Origin: Amblyomma americanum
Taxonomy: Eukaryota > Arthropoda > Arachnida > Ixodida > Ixodidae
Direction of reading: 5' to 3'
DNA: 64,000 nucleotides
Assembly (NCBI RefSeq): GCF_052857255.1
Contig: NC_135500.1
Location: 158,811,689 to 158,875,688 of the forward strand
This document shows, in pieces, positions 1 through 12,800 of the stretch. Position 1 is the first letter of the stretch. Every line of letters begins with the position of its first letter. The position numbers and the translations under genes are program-made. A model generated the notes under the pieces. The model was not told where the DNA came from. It saw only the letters and a list, made by a program, of their open reading frames with translations, and did no database searches.

Positions 1-41
1 GGGCCGACAAGGTCGCTCGAGAGCATACAAACAGAGCTGGC

Positions 42-735
42 TTGGACGGAGACCCCGAGGGCTTCATGACGGTGACCTCGACGTATTCAGATCTACTAAA
101 TTATCATACAGGAACGAGGATAAGATACTCCCCAACCCACAACGTACCAAACCACCATGGCGCAGTACACTGGCGGAAACTGCAAACCGGAACTTTCCCA
201 AACTTAAACATACTAAGCAAAATGTTCCCTGGGCAATATAGAGACACATGCACATGGTGTGGCACCAAGCCCACCCTTTATCACATTACATGGGAATGCA
301 GCAAAAACAAAGCATTCCATAGAGTAGAAAACCCGAGTGCGGAACAGTGGGAGAGGGTGTTTTCCAGCGGCGATCAGTGTATACAACGGGTGCTCATACA
401 GCATGCCCGACGAGGAGCCACCCTCAGTGGAGCCCTGGAATTGGGGCACAAACCCTACCAGACAGAAGATATCACAATCAGGAAGATGGAAGAACTCTAT
501 GGGACCGCTGTATGACCTTGCAATTAGAGCATACAACGTTTATCCTATCCTGTATCTTTGCCGAGAATTCCAACCACCATCTCGCTGGAACCTCACGGGC
601 AAAGAGGGTTGGGAGATCGTGGACTCCAGCTGCGAACCAGCCTCACAATGGAGGCTGGTAGAGTGGACTGGAGAGATCGCCGCACGTCATGGACTGTTGG
701 CCGCCACCCAGGATCAAGAACCAGGCCAATCCTAG
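42..735 (+). pseudogene. LINE ORF2 C-terminal remnant, frameshifted
   Basis: The first part (42-515) is open for 157 codons and holds WRKLQTGTFPNLNILSKMF followed by CTWCGTKPTLYHITWEC, the usual C-terminal Cys/His module downstream of RNase H in tick LINEs. The frame stops at 515. The expected terminal segment (GWEIV...QWRLVEWTGEIAARHGLL) continues in a different frame at about 595-735, so at least one frameshift separates the two halves. This is a dead copy. The family match is from memory of such proteins and is not a search result. Confidence 0.7.
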
Positions 736-772
736 GCAGTGACTCATCCATAAGGGTTATCAATAAAGTTTT

Positions 773-814
773 CACCTACCTACCTACGTACCTACCCTAC
801 CTACGTACCTACCT
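773..814 (+). repeat. (CTAC)n / CTACGTAC tail of the LINE
   Basis: Tetranucleotide repeats follow the AATAAA at 762-767 by about ten bases. Simple-repeat tails like this are how many non-LTR elements end, so this marks the 3' boundary of the element. Confidence 0.8.
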
Positions 815-815
815 C

Positions 816-1199
816 TTACAATAGAGTTGAGGTTGACTTCATTCCAGCCTTCAATCGGCTTAATAAACGCCAGAGTGCTTTAGAAATTATAGCAACTGCT
901 CTTGAACTACAGCCTTATTCACCTCATTTTACATCATGGTAAGAGTTTAACCATCTGTGAGTCAGTAGCTGAACATTTATATCAGACTGCAGTTAATCGT
1001 ACCCACTACAACATCAATAGCATTTGCGCGTGTGGAAGTGTGGCGGCGTTGCCCTTTTCGCGATAGTTTTCGAAACTTTAAATTTTGGTTTAACGTTTTA
1101 AAGCGACGAATGGACTCTGAATGACGCCGTAATGTTGGGCAGCGGATTTTGTAGACCACCTGAGCTTCTTTAACGTACGCAGACATCGCATAGCTCAAG
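816..1199. other. unassigned spacer
   Basis: AT-leaning sequence. I see no gene, repeat family or regulatory motif that I can support here. Confidence 0.5.
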
Positions 1200-1325
1200 T
1201 TTTTTTTTTTTTATTTTGCCGTGATAGACTTAGAGCTGTCGTGGTCAGGATCGAACCCGGGAGCTTGAGATCAGCCGTAAAACGCGAAAGCCACTGAGCG
1301 GCAGGGGACGGTCACGGTATTTTAT
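1200..1325 (-). mobile_element. short tRNA-derived SINE with poly(A) tail
   Basis: On the minus strand, a tRNA-like head has an A box around 1291-1304 (GCTCAGTGGC) and a B box around 1247-1258 (GGGTTCGATCC). It is followed by a short body and a run of A (the poly-T at 1200-1212 on the plus strand). It lacks the body sequence of the other SINEs in this window, so it is either a separate small family or only a head. Confidence 0.55.
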
Positions 1326-3019
1326 GACCACTTAGCAACAACCCTGTCTTCTTTTCAGCGCTAACTAAAAAGCTTGGGGGAACTTAGCCTCCACCTTGAA
1401 TGTATGACACTATATCATTATTGGGCCTTTCAGCGACCGGCAGCCCTCTTTGTATATAACTTCGCAGACACAGTCACTCTTGTTTCTTTCGACTTGACAT
1501 AATGCTTTAACGCCTCCTCCCGCGCAAGTACTCCTCCTTCGTCCAGGCTAGGCCCACTTGCCCATATACGCAGAGTTAGTCATTCTATACTTTATATTCA
1601 TAAATTGCGTGCAGTCCTCATACCGCTACGGGTGCAGTGGTACAAAGATAAAGCGATGCGCCATTGTCCCAGCAAGTTGCTGTTGCAAACCCAGCCACCG
1701 ATGGGGCTTGTGAGCTCATGTTGCTCTTCCCGATTTCCCGCAAGGTGCATGCGCAGTGCCATGATGGGCAGGTAGCAACGGCAATAAATTTATTTGAACT
1801 GATTTCATTTACACCCTCCACGTCGGGGAGATTCTTCGCTACCTGGGAGGCAGGTTGCCACCTGGCCACCGTGGCGAGTGGGTTACCTGGTTACCGCGTG
1901 GGCCACCGGTTCGGTTACGGGCCACCGTGGCGGGGTGGTTACTGTTGCTGGTGGTTATCCATTCGAGACTAGCATACAAAGACATAGTTCTCCACTTATA
2001 TTTGTTACGCACACTGATTACTTACATCATGGTGAATTCTGGTAGATTTCGATGTGATTTCTTCGATCTCGAACGAGCTAAGATCGAGCATCCTGTCGTA
2101 TGACCCTAAAGATACCTCTAATGTACGCGATGAAGCTTTCGACGTAGGCGAGGAAGAGTCTGCCGTGAGCAAGTGCAATGTAAGCACAGCCGTGTACAGT
2201 GTCTCGCGTTCTTCGACCAGAATAGCAGCGACGCGCGAAGACCTGGTCGTCATATGGGCGGAAAGACGTCAGCTGTTATCCCAAAGGACAAGTACATGCA
2301 CTCAACCCCGCCCCCCTCCCCAGTGCCTGTGACGTCATTTCGTGCTATCATTATACCGGGAAGTAGAGAACTAAAAACCAGCTCTCCGCCTGACAGGGAA
2401 AAAAATGCCAACAGAGAAAGTAGTGTTTTTTGTTTCCACCCAAAAGACAGGAAGTGTCCCGGTGACTTCCTTTTGGGAAATGGGGAGGCACGCTGCATCA
2501 GAACGCTCATGCCGTAGCCACGCATTACGTGCTTCTCTTTGAAGCACAAGGAACATCGGTACAGTTTGCCGCCATTCGCCCAGGGACACCCATTGAGCGC
2601 GCACGTCAGTGAGAGAGCGAGAAACAGAGGCCATAGAAATTCTGATGAACTTTTACTCATGTATTTCTGGAACCTATACGGTGCGGCAGTCGCGTTTCAG
2701 TATGGTTTCTGCTCTAAGGATGTCTATGGTAGCTCCTCAGACCACGTAACCAGCAGCGCCTGCAAATATAGGCTCTGTATTTTGCTGGCTTTCTTCCGGA
2801 AGCGTGTTAGCTTATATTAGGCACTGGTGTGCACTGCAATGATTTTACAATATGATTCTGCTCAGGAAATTTATGTTGATAATACTGCCGAGTTGTAAAT
2901 AATATTCTTTGCAGTCCGGCGGTAGTAACATTTCTAGTAAAACAAGTTGACCATATTTTCTATCTTTAGCGCCCGTTTGCTGTGCGATGTCATAGCACGT
3001 TAAAGATATATGATAATAA
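1326..3019. other. unassigned region with local GC-rich repeats
   Basis: No recognisable gene. Between about 1855 and 1950 there are several GGTTACC and CCACCGTGGC units. At about 2449-2478 an imperfect hairpin (CCCAAAAGACAGGAAGT against ACTTCCTTTTGGG) is visible. Overlapping ORFs at 2170-2660 on both strands do not resemble anything I know. Confidence 0.5.
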
Positions 3020-3188
3020 ATAATTGGTTTTGTGGGAAAGGAAATGGCGAAGTATCTGTATCATATATCGTTGGACACCTGAACCGCGCCGCAAGGAAAG
3101 GGATAGAGGAGGGAGTGAAAGAAGAAAGGAAGAAAGAGGTGCCGTAGTGGAGGGCTCCGGAATAATTTAGACCACCTGGGGATCTTTA
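3020..3188 (-). mobile_element. tRNA-derived SINE (Ruka-like), 5'-truncated
   Basis: The plus strand reads AATTGGTTTTGTGGGAAAGG, then ATGGCGAAGTATCTG, ACCTGAACCGCGCCG, GGTGCCGTAGTGGAGGG and CCACCTGGGGATC. This is the reverse complement of the body found in the full-length SINE at 29405-29711. The tRNA head is missing: the copy stops at GGGGATCTTT and the LINE tail begins at once. That it matches the Ruka family of ixodid ticks is from memory. Confidence 0.8.
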
Positions 3189-3652
3189 TGAATGAATGAA
3201 TGAACTTTATTCCCGTCATCATGGGGCCTCAAGGTCGAGGCGCAGCAATTAGGAGGGCATGCCTCCCGGCCGACTCTCAGCACTGCAGACCGCGGAGAGA
3301 GTCTTGTAGTAAGCTGTATCCGGCTGACGGATGAGAAGTCTTTGTTGATACGGGACGTGGCTCCGGATCAGCTCTTCCTAGGTGGCAAGGTCTTGGATGC
3401 TTTGTGATAGCCCCAGGAGAATCCTGACACTCCCAAATTAAGCGATTTTTTTAAGTCATTCTGTGGCAGCTACTGAAGAGCTCAGGCTCCCCAGTGTCTT
3501 CATCGTGCAGTATAGAGTACGGAAAGAATCTGTTGCCCTGGAGCCTCCTCCAGGCCCTGCATTCCTTGTGAAAGTGTTCTCCTATCCAGTCTAGGTGTTT
3601 CGGTTATTTCTTTATACGTTATGAGAGGGTCTTTATTCCCACTCAGGGGCAC

Positions 3653-4230
3653 TTACAGAGCAGCTCGGATATATAATTCTCGTGCAAAGCTGCGGGCAGC
3701 CTCATTCCCCGGAATGCCCTCATGAGCAGGAACCCATATGAGGGAGACCTCTCTGCTTGAGGGGTATCTTAGTAATTTGGCGGCTTGACTGAAGACCACC
3801 CCCTTAAAAAAGTTGTGAAAAGCTGCCTTACTGTCAGACAAGATGATCTTGGCTTTTTTTACTGACGCACGCTAGGACAATAGCCGCCTACTCTTTTTTT
3901 TTAATTGGTTCTGGGGGAAAGGAAATGGCGCAGTATCTGTCTCATATATCGTTGGATACCTGAACCGCGCCGTAAGGGAAGGGATAAAGGAGGGAGTGAA
4001 AGAAGAAAGGAAGGAGGAGGTGCCGTAGTGGAGGGCCTATTCTGCCACTAATGCATTCCTAGTGTTAATCGATGCCACAGTGACTTTCTCCCCATTCCCA
4101 TCAACGGCGGCAATGACGGAGGCTCCATCGGACCCATAGGATGCTTCCGTATGTCTAAGGGAATTAGCTTCGCAGTGTACGGGCAGAGCTAATCTCCTTA
4201 GACATAGGAAAGCATCTTGAACAATAATGA
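3653..4230 (-). pseudogene. LINE RNase H domain, interrupted by a SINE
   Basis: The N-terminal RNase H half lies at about 4037-4180: ASYGSDGASVIAAVDGNGEK, then TVASINTRNALVAE. The C-terminal half is at 3653-3841: SDSKAAFHNF, then VSLIWVPAHEGIPGNEAA. The segment just 5' of the second half (AAIVLACVSKK) is out of frame, so there is a frameshift in addition to the SINE insertion. The DSKAA and IWVPAHxGIPGNExA motifs are hallmarks of the RNase H domain carried by I-group LINEs. Confidence 0.75.
3895..4034 (-). mobile_element. 5'-truncated Ruka-like SINE inserted in LINE RNase H
   Basis: Same body as the other copies: poly-T/AATTGG end, GAACCGCGCCG, GTGCCGTAGTGGAGGG. It is flanked by GCCTACTCT (3886-3894) and GCCTATTCT (4035-4043), a 9-bp direct repeat with one mismatch, which reads as a target-site duplication. 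The insertion splits the RNase H codons of the host LINE, so the LINE was already in place. Confidence 0.85.
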
Positions 4231-4277
4231 ATCTTGCCCGGCCGGGATCCGCCGGGCAACATACCTCCTTCTGGGGA

Positions 4278-4578
<301 letters not shown>

Positions 4579-4821
4579 GAACTAGCTATCTGCCTCATCT
4601 CTGCTTTAGTTGAAATTGTGCTGACTACGTTTTTGTGTCTCGCACTTTTACGTGCATCATTTCTTAACTTTTTTTCTTTGCGATCTTTGAGCGAAGTGTT
4701 GCCCAAAAAACTGGCTACCATTACTTCAGATATTTGGCAAACCTGCACGATTTTAATATGCCTTATTTGCAAACAACTCTCATACGTGTATAAATCTTGG
4801 AGTAAGATTTAAGGTCGGTGC
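4579..4821. other. spacer between SINE and RTE-like LINE
   Basis: AT-rich, nothing recognisable. Confidence 0.5.
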
Positions 4822-6810
4822 TCATCTACATCATCAGTCTGACTACGACCACTGCAGGGCAAAGCCCTCTCCCATATCCCCAATTAACCCTGTCCTGTGC
4901 CAGCTTTGGCCACCCTATACCTGCAAACTTCTTAATCTCATTCACCCACCTAACATTCGGCCGAGCCCTGCTACGCTTGCCTTTCTTTCAAATCCAATGA
5001 GTCACCCTTAACCGCCATCGCTTGCCCTGCCTTTGCATTACATTCCCGACGCAAGCTAATTTCTTCGTCCTGATTTCGACTTGGAAGTCATTAACCCGCG
5101 CTTTATACGAGAACCACTCTGCCTTCTTCCTGTCAGTCATCGTTACAGCGATTGTTTGCCTTTCATAGCTCGCTGCGTTCTCCTTAACCCGAATTGAAAC
5201 CCTTTGTTAGCGTCTACGTTCTGTGCCAGATTGTTGAGTAGCAGTAAGATAGAAAGCTATATACGTTTATTTGGAGAGATATTGGTAAACTTCCACGGAT
5301 GAACTGACGGGACCTGCCAAATGCGCTACACTCCATTGTTCTTTTTCTAGTTGTTTCATTCTCGTGATCTGGATCGGTGGTCATTACCTGCCCCAATTAG
5401 ACGTATTCCCTTATCACTTCTAGCACTTCGCTACCAATTGTAATCCGCCCATTCCTTCCGACACTCTTGAACATTACTTTGGCTGTATGCTTGTTAATTT
5501 AAAATCACCATTCTGCGCTGCATAAGTCATTGATCATGCTTTGCAGTACACCTCCTCAGTGACTTAGCAATGGAATCTCATCAGCGCATCGGAGATTACA
5601 AAGGTATTCTTGATTAACTGTTATTCCGAAATGTTCCCAACCCAGGCCTAGACATTCATCCGGTAAACAGGCAGGGAATAGCATTGGCGAGACCGTGTCT
5701 CCATGTATTACACCCTTCATCATTGGAAATTTGTAGGTGACTCTACGGAAGACTGGTGTGGCTGTGCAGTCCATCATTGATATCTTCCAGTATTTTTGCA
5801 TCTCTTCTACACCATTAGTCCGCAATGCTTGCATTACTGCTGAGGGTTCGACTTAGTCAAATACTTTCTCTTGATCTGTGAAAGCTATATATTGAGGTTG
5901 GCTATCTTCTGCGCATATCTCAATCATCTGAATGACAGTAGAGAAAAGTCTGTCGCCGAGTAGCATTTATGAAAGCCGTCCAGGCCTTTTGGCTGATTGA
6001 AGTCCTGGGTTGTCTGGATTCTACTAGCGATTACCATACTAAATACCTTATAGGGAACGTACAGTAGGCTGATCGGTCTGTAACTTTTCAGATATTTGAT
6101 GTCTCCTTTCTTATGGCTTAGGAGGATGTCAGCTTTCTTCAGAGGTTACGCTATGTTGGAGATCACAAGGAAGTGAGTGTTCAGAATGGGCAATTTTTCT
6201 AGCACAATATTCCTTGCGTCTTATGACATATTTGCAGTTACCTCCTCCTCATCAGTATGCGTTCCCCCTTTGCATTGCTCCTAAAGTATTCTTACATCCC
6301 CTTTCGTCACTGGTAGGGGCATGTCTCAATGCTGTGTGATACTGCCTATAAAATTTGCGTCCTGTTACACTGGCTACTGATGAGATATGTGTAAACCGTT
6401 CGGCTGCTTTAACTATCGTATCAATAACACTAATGTCGTCACCCCCATTGTCTCTTAATACATATATTCGGTTTTGCCTATGCCTACTTTCAGCTTTACC
6501 GTGTTTATGCTACCTCCTTTCCGCAGAGCATGTTCGACTCTTCACACATTAAGCTTCGATATGTCAGTTAACTTGTGCTTATTAATTTTGATATCTCTGC
6601 CAGTTCGATTCTGTGTGTGGGGCTAGATGCTTTCATGCTTTCGCGTTCCTCAATGATATCTTTAGTCTCTTGAGAGAGCTTCCATGTATCTGGTCGAACC
6701 ATCATATTGCCTACTCCTACGGCGCACTCTGTAATGTAACATTAACGTTCATTGTTGGAAGATTAAGGACATCGTCCTCAGCGAAAGCTAATATCTGCAA
6801 GTAAATCTTG
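4822..6810 (-). mobile_element. RTE-like LINE, degenerate, nearly 2 kb
   Basis: The 3' end is the plus-strand block CATCATCAGTCTGACTACG, then CACTGCAGGGCAAAG, with a short trinucleotide tail. Upstream on the minus strand come remnants of reverse transcriptase (5556-6160), and before that a segment reading RYSAFAEDDVLNLPTMN and then KDIIEERESMKASS at about 6600-6800. The last two match the start of the plus-strand copy at 25650 (RYSALTEDNDLNLKAMN, then IDLIKKRQNIKAS), so both are one family. RTE is my best guess from the RT motifs and the trimer tail. Confidence 0.75.
5556..6160 (-). pseudogene. reverse transcriptase remnant (RTE-like)
   Basis: Readable RT blocks on the minus strand, in N- to C-terminal order: HKKGDIKYLKSYRPISLLY (about 6060-6120), a QPKGLDGFHKCYSATDF-like block, IEICAEDSQPQYIAFTD, and MKGVIHGDTVSPMLF followed by NLRCADEIPLLS (5556-5720). 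The usual FADD catalytic box reads CADE here, so a catalytic aspartate is lost. Several frames are needed to read it, so it is inactive. Confidence 0.7.
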
Positions 6811-9800
6811 TTTCATAACTTCAAATTTGGGATGAAATCTTTTCGCATGTTTATAATTAAATATATGTTCTTAGATTCATTGTTGCTGCATTACTATCAA
6901 CAGATAGTGGTTTACGCGCGCATCAACGAATAATTGAATGGAAGATTCAGTTCTTGAATGAGAATTTTGTTGGTTATATAGCTTGCCCCTGCCCCGAAAA
7001 AAAAAACGTCAGTTGTGTCAATCAAGGCTAAGTAGCAGCCTCCTAGACTAACAATCTTCTTGAAACTTTTCTACATATTAAACATGAAATTATATCGTGG
7101 TGACAAAAAACCTCAGTTTCCATTTTTTTTTTCTGTAAGACAGTGTGGTAGTCCTGTTTTCCATTTTAAATATTAATAACCTTTGTACGAGGGAATGCCT
7201 TCAAAATTCACACTTCATAAAAAATTCGTGAAATCTCTGTGAAGTCCCTATGAAATAACTAAACCAGTATGCGTTACATGAAGGAATAAACCAAACCAAC
7301 GCTTCCCTCTGATCGACTAAATTAATTGCTAGTTATCTCCATCAGCCACGCATTTTTCTTTCACTTTTGGAACAGCACGATCCTAGAAAGACTTTTAATG
7401 CCGTGTTGCCTCCACTGTGGCCGCGGTCTGTCGTTGAAGTGAAGCCACACGAGTCGTCAGATGGCAATGAGGAGGAGAATAATTGCAAGCTTGCCTGTAA
7501 CGATCGAAGCGCGCTGCTTTATTAGAAACGAAAACAACTGTGGGGCGGCCTTGACTGATCAAAAATAACAAAATTGTCGCCATCAGTGAGTATTTATGAA
7601 AGGACGATTTATTCTTTGGGTTTCAGTGTAATGTCTCTGTATGGTCCCTAATTCGCGGAACTACTCAGCCGCTCCTATTTACTTGCTGTACTATTATTAC
7701 TCAGTGAAGGCAGATATGACGGTAATTAGACGTACTTATATATCCTTCTCCCTGCACTTCATCTCACGAAAACTGTTCGCTTTAGTTTTTTGCTTTGAAG
7801 GCTTCATATTAAACGTGAAATTTCAATCATATTTTGCGTTTATCTCTTGAAGCTTTATTTTATTCGTTACGAAGTAGAACACTGCCTTTAGTTTTGTCGT
7901 ATTGTGTTGTGGAGTATAATGAAGCCTTTGGAGTTTACTGAGGGTTCTGGATGGAGGATGCCTGCAGAAAGCGGAAGGCAGATGCATTTTACGAAGCCAA
8001 TCGATAGACAAAAAAATTACGTCCAACAGATTTATCTTGTGAGACATTGTGTATATGCGCAATGTAACCATGTGATGTATTATTTTTGCATTTCGCAAAG
8101 CGAGGCTGTAGAAAAAGAACCGTACTTAATTTTCCCACAAATTTGTGATAAATAAGCACCGCAATTGACATCTGATGTCCCGTTTAACCTGCATCAGATC
8201 ACGGTACACCATATGCCAGAGTTCCTGTAAGTGGTTCTCTTGACTATCAATAAAATTAACGACAGTGAAAAACATCGCTCGCAGGAGGGTTAATTGCAGA
8301 CATACCATCAGTACGTTTTCTGCAAATATCTTCAAGTCGAAAGCTGAATTAGGGCGGATGAATAGTGACAATAAAGTCTCATTCTTACGCATTTAGACCT
8401 CTTCCAGTTATTTTCGATTTAATGAACAGGGCTGAGTACGCCAGTGTTGCCGTTAATTTATTACGCCTAATGTTTGCTCTGTGCATCGTAAACCTTTGTT
8501 TTTTTTTGAAAGGCACTGCGGCACCAGTGCAATGGTTCTAGTCAGGTAATAGAAAATCTCCAGCATGTGACGAGTAATATTATATCGAGGCTTGTCGCAC
8601 AGCAAATATAAAACGATTTTTTAGTGTCACAACAAGAAGGTTTGACTAATGGGACGGGCGAAGATAACAGCGTCCATCACATTAAAATTCACTACATATT
8701 TCTCAACTAACTTGCACCGGTCGGTTGAAATATCATCACATTTTGAGCTTTGTGTCGGGAAGTGCCTACTCTCAGCGTTTTGAAATACCACTCCTGTTAT
8801 TTGTGCTCGCCTCATCAATGGAGGACACGCTGCATATTTGTGAATTTCATTTTTATTCATACTTTCTGCGTGTTTTAGTAAAACTGCATCATTAGGTTCT
8901 TCTTTCATAATCGTGCAAACGGCTACTTGACAAAAGTGACTAGTTGAAATAATTGGGGCAGATGCTAGGTGACAAGACAGACAAGCAGCTGACAGACAGA
9001 CAAGCAGCTGCACAGCGCAAAAGGGTGTATGTTATCTCGTTCGTGTCGTATCAACATAGACATTTAGCATCATGTTCTGGAAGTATCAAAGGTACTTGTA
9101 ATATAGAAAGGAAATGATTGGTGCCGCTTAATATTGGGCATGTTTCAGGGAGAGCGGTATTAGCGCATCAGCTGTAGCGAACTTCATAATTTAGGAAAAT
9201 TAAATCTGACGATAAAAATAGCAAATCTCGCTATGAACAGAAAGTGGGCTGTGAGGTGCATTAGCTTTAAATCATTGCGGCCTCATAGCCACATGAAACG
9301 TCCACTCGCAAGCAGAAATATAATGGAAGAAGAATTCTTCAACTCTATACCCAAGCTTATAAAAAAGATATGGAACGTTGAGGTAAGCTAATAATATTGT
9401 CAACAATTCTTACCAAGTGAAATTTAACCACAAGACGGCTCATTTGAAAGCGACCAAAATACGAGTTAAGCAATTTGAGGCAGCGCAGCTGAAATCTGTG
9501 GTTATAAAGTATCATCTTTTGTAGTGGACTACAAAAAGAGCGCAAGTTTAAATATGGTTCCACCGCGGTCAGCTATTCCAACATTATCTTGTTCACTTAA
9601 ATTCTACTCTTGCCACAAGCCGTTTGTATTCATTTGCGCCACATGAATTGATACGCACATTTCAAGACAGTACAAGAAAGACTTAATGCGTGCTGTGTTT
9701 TTTTCTCACTAAAGCTTAGAAGTAAAGCTTTGTCTCGCGGCAATTTGATTGTTTCAGAAAACCTTGTTGTGCCGTTTGTTAGACTGGCAAAAAATTTGAA

Positions 9801-12800
9801 CCATGAGAACAATATGCCACCTTGGTAACATCCGCTTGCTTCCCAAGTTCACGTAGTGTAACGAGGCCGCTCGCCTCGCCACACCAAACGAAAAGAAAGA
9901 AAATCAATGAGCGCAGTAACGCAACTCACGAGGGGGAAGGGAAATGTGACCTTTTTTTTATCGCTCTGCGAGCAGGCCTGCCGACATATTAATCATGTGT
10001 TGCAATTCACTGGTCTCCGTTCAGTGTCATGCTCTCTGGTGGGACCTCGCTAGCACGACCTGGGCTGAAATTAGGCACGTAGGTTACTGCTTCTTGCGTG
10101 TCGGTTACCAAACAGCAAGAACACTAAATAAAACTTACTAAACGTGAACAGCGGTTCAATTTCAAAAAGCAAATAAAAAGTTGTTGCTAGGAGGCAAAAA
10201 TTGGCGAATTCCGAAACGGTGTACAGTTGAAGTCAGACATTTCTCAGTTTTTTTTTATATGGGATTTTTTAAATCCAGTTTTCATAGCCTGGTACGTCGT
10301 TCCTAATGCTGCACAGGTACGTTGAAAGCTGTCCTTACACTTAGCTCTTTCACTATTCTTTTCGGCGTATTCTTTCACGCATACATGACACCTTAATTTA
10401 CCGGTCTAATTATTTCTAATATTCGAAGCAACGTGCGAGTGAATGCATTTATTCCATTGCCTTGGGGCACATGTTTATTTTTTTTTTCCTTATGACGCGC
10501 CGCACGGTGTGTGGGTAAAACTTTCGAGAGGAGCTGGAAAAACAGAATACCAAGAGAAGCAACGGCCACATGGCGCTTAGGAGCTGCGCCTCCACTAATA
10601 CAAGCTCAAAATCTTGCCAGTGGAATAATTCTTCCTTCATCCGACCGGCACAGAATGTCGTTGTAAGGCATGCTTTTAGCAGGAGTTGCAGAGCCGTTAC
10701 CACCACCGCAAGCCCATGTGTCACGTTGAAACGTAGAGTGCGTCGTGCCTCCCGTATCTCTTGCCTGCACGCACAAGGACCTGTCCAAGCTTTATTGGCA
10801 GAGGGGCAGAGGCCCCATCGGAACATTAAGAGATGTATGCCCGTCTTCCCTGTCGAGCTCCGTACTTACGCAGTTTCGCAGTGCAGTATCCTTCGAGGTA
10901 CAGTTTGAGCTCAGAGGAAACCGTAGTGTGCTTGGGATTCACCACTGCAGTTTTCCAAATAATGTCTTCTTTGTTCAGCGGTAATCACCCGCTTTCTCTT
11001 TACGCCTCAATTCTTTCTCTCGTTCGCAACGATTAACAACACATATTTTTTTTTTTCTCACACCTAGCGGGCTTCTGCATATTCTTTACAAATCTCTATT
11101 CTCACCTTTACGGGCGATCAAATATAACGCCAAAGGTGCGGGTACTTAATTTCATGCTCGCCGCTTCTATAACATTTAAAATACACATGTGATGCCTAAC
11201 ATTTCCTTAATTGCGTGGACTGAAAATGCGCCCAAATATGAGAATATAAAATACAAAGCCAATTATTGTAGGTCGCCACACTGTTGGCACTTTTTGAAAA
11301 CAACTAGAATCAATAGCTCACCGTCTGTCGACTTTCAAATGTGATCAACTGAAGTCATTTTGTAGGAAACCGTATCGTGTGCCTTTATAGAAAGTCACGC
11401 CGTAATTTGGACTTTAGAAACCTGTCTAAAACCACTTTTTTTTCGCTGCCGCAAAGTTCAGAAGTGCTCCGTCTTCCGCGCAACCGGGCATTCAGGACGA
11501 ATGTGTATAAGGTCAAGAAATGCTTTTGCCTGTCGCGGCCAGGGCTTTCACATTTACTGAGTACAAGTGCATAACACTCTTTTTGAAGCGTCCAGTGCCG
11601 AGTGCTACGCTGGGCGCACTCGGTACGCTTTAAATGTCACGTGCGGCACTCTGCTCCGTATAGTAACCGAGCGCGATTTAGTGAGGAGAATCTGAAGCTT
11701 GCTCACAGCGCGAAGTAAACGTGTATAGAAGGCCCGAGTTCTTAATGGAACGATATTCTCGGACATTCAAGAGTGCCTGAATCACACAACACGAAGCTCG
11801 TTACTTAGGAAAATGCCATTAGAGGGTCGGGGAATTAATTCAACTCCCCAGTCGACAACCAGGGCCCCGTTCACGCTGGTTAGTCGGTGTGGACGTCGGG
11901 CGCGATCCATTTTTAATGCACGCACCACCTGAGAATGACTACGAAGGCTATCCAAGGGAGTCTCCACCACGCTTCATTTACTCCTGACTTAACGCATCTA
12001 CTCACCGCTCTCTGATTGCGTAACCGACTGGAGGCAGTGAATCTTATCTTCTCCAGCAGCTGCTTCGGTGCGAATTGGGAGAGGAATTTAGACGATTGTA
12101 GAGATAAACCATATTAATGTTAGCACATTTGTTATGTGAACTTCCTTGCTGCAATACCTTTTTCTCGTAGTTCGTTTTAAAGCTCAAAGTGCTTTCTCTT
12201 TTCGGAATTTGTCTCCGCTAGCGCTCAGGATAAAGCCAAAGCTCATTTATTGGGATTGCTACGACATGACTTGAAGAGTATTTAGGCAGGCTCTGCTGAA
12301 TTAGCGCAGAAATAAAGGTTGATGAATCAATCATTCAATATGTGCCAAGTCTTGATAAACTAGACGAGAAAGCAGTTTCAAACCAACCGCGCAGCTGAGA
12401 AAACGAATATGTCCTTTCCAATGAACTATAAGAACACGAAGATATTGAATCTCTAGTCAGGTTACTCAAACCAAACACAGATAATATCAGATGACATTCA
12501 TAAACGGCATCTGCCTTGAAAGAAAAATGATTATTGCAAGGACTGCCTGGCTTTGTTTGGCTGTTATGCGCCACGCTCAAATGCATATACAACTGACTAC
12601 TCAGGTGGAAAATTAGACAATGCATCATTAAGTCGCCAGCTCTTATCAAATTCTGAACACGTATGGAGATCTTTCCTTATTTGTGAAACAGGTATTCTGC
12701 AGTCGAACACCTAACTCTGCATTTGCTTTGAATCATGTGGTGCATGATGTTTCTTAATCAAGAGCACAGGCTTGCCTATAGCCATCGCCAGATTTTAGCT

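Larger units (their letters stand above)
1..815 (+). mobile_element. 3' end of a non-LTR retrotransposon (RNase H-type LINE)
   Basis: The window opens inside the C-terminal coding part of a LINE and runs through its 3' UTR. What is seen: a reading frame with a cysteine/histidine module (CTWCG, then HITWEC), a W/Q-rich C-terminal end in another frame, an AATAAA signal at 762-767, and a tail of CTAC/CTACGT repeats. The same layout (RNase H, then WRRLQ/WRKLQ, then CxxC...H....C, then a short C-terminal helix) occurs in the fragments at 3189-4270 and 18430-19590, so these belong to one broad family (I/jockey-like, clade not resolved). The 5' part lies outside the window. Confidence 0.8.
3189..4270 (-). 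mobile_element. degenerate RNase H-type LINE, 3' part
   Basis: Read on the minus strand, the element contains the RNase H domain and the C-terminal module and ends with AATAAAGTTCATT plus a (CATT)n tail at about 3186-3205. The order matches the fragment at 1-815: RNase H, then an RRLQ segment, then IWEC. It is broken by frameshifts and by a SINE at 3895-4034. A second SINE begins at its 5' side (about 4278). Confidence 0.75.

Noticed and set aside
2250..2660. 136-codon minus-strand ORF beginning with a hydrophobic segment
   Set aside because: Overlaps other long ORFs on both strands, has no recognisable motif, and its composition is driven by local repeats and a hairpin.
8627..9013. 128-codon minus-strand ORF with a signal-peptide-like N-terminus
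   Set aside because: It begins at GTG, and the hydrophobic start is produced by a short tandem duplication (GACAGACAAGCAGCT). The first ATG is 35 codons in and no splice acceptor of quality precedes it.
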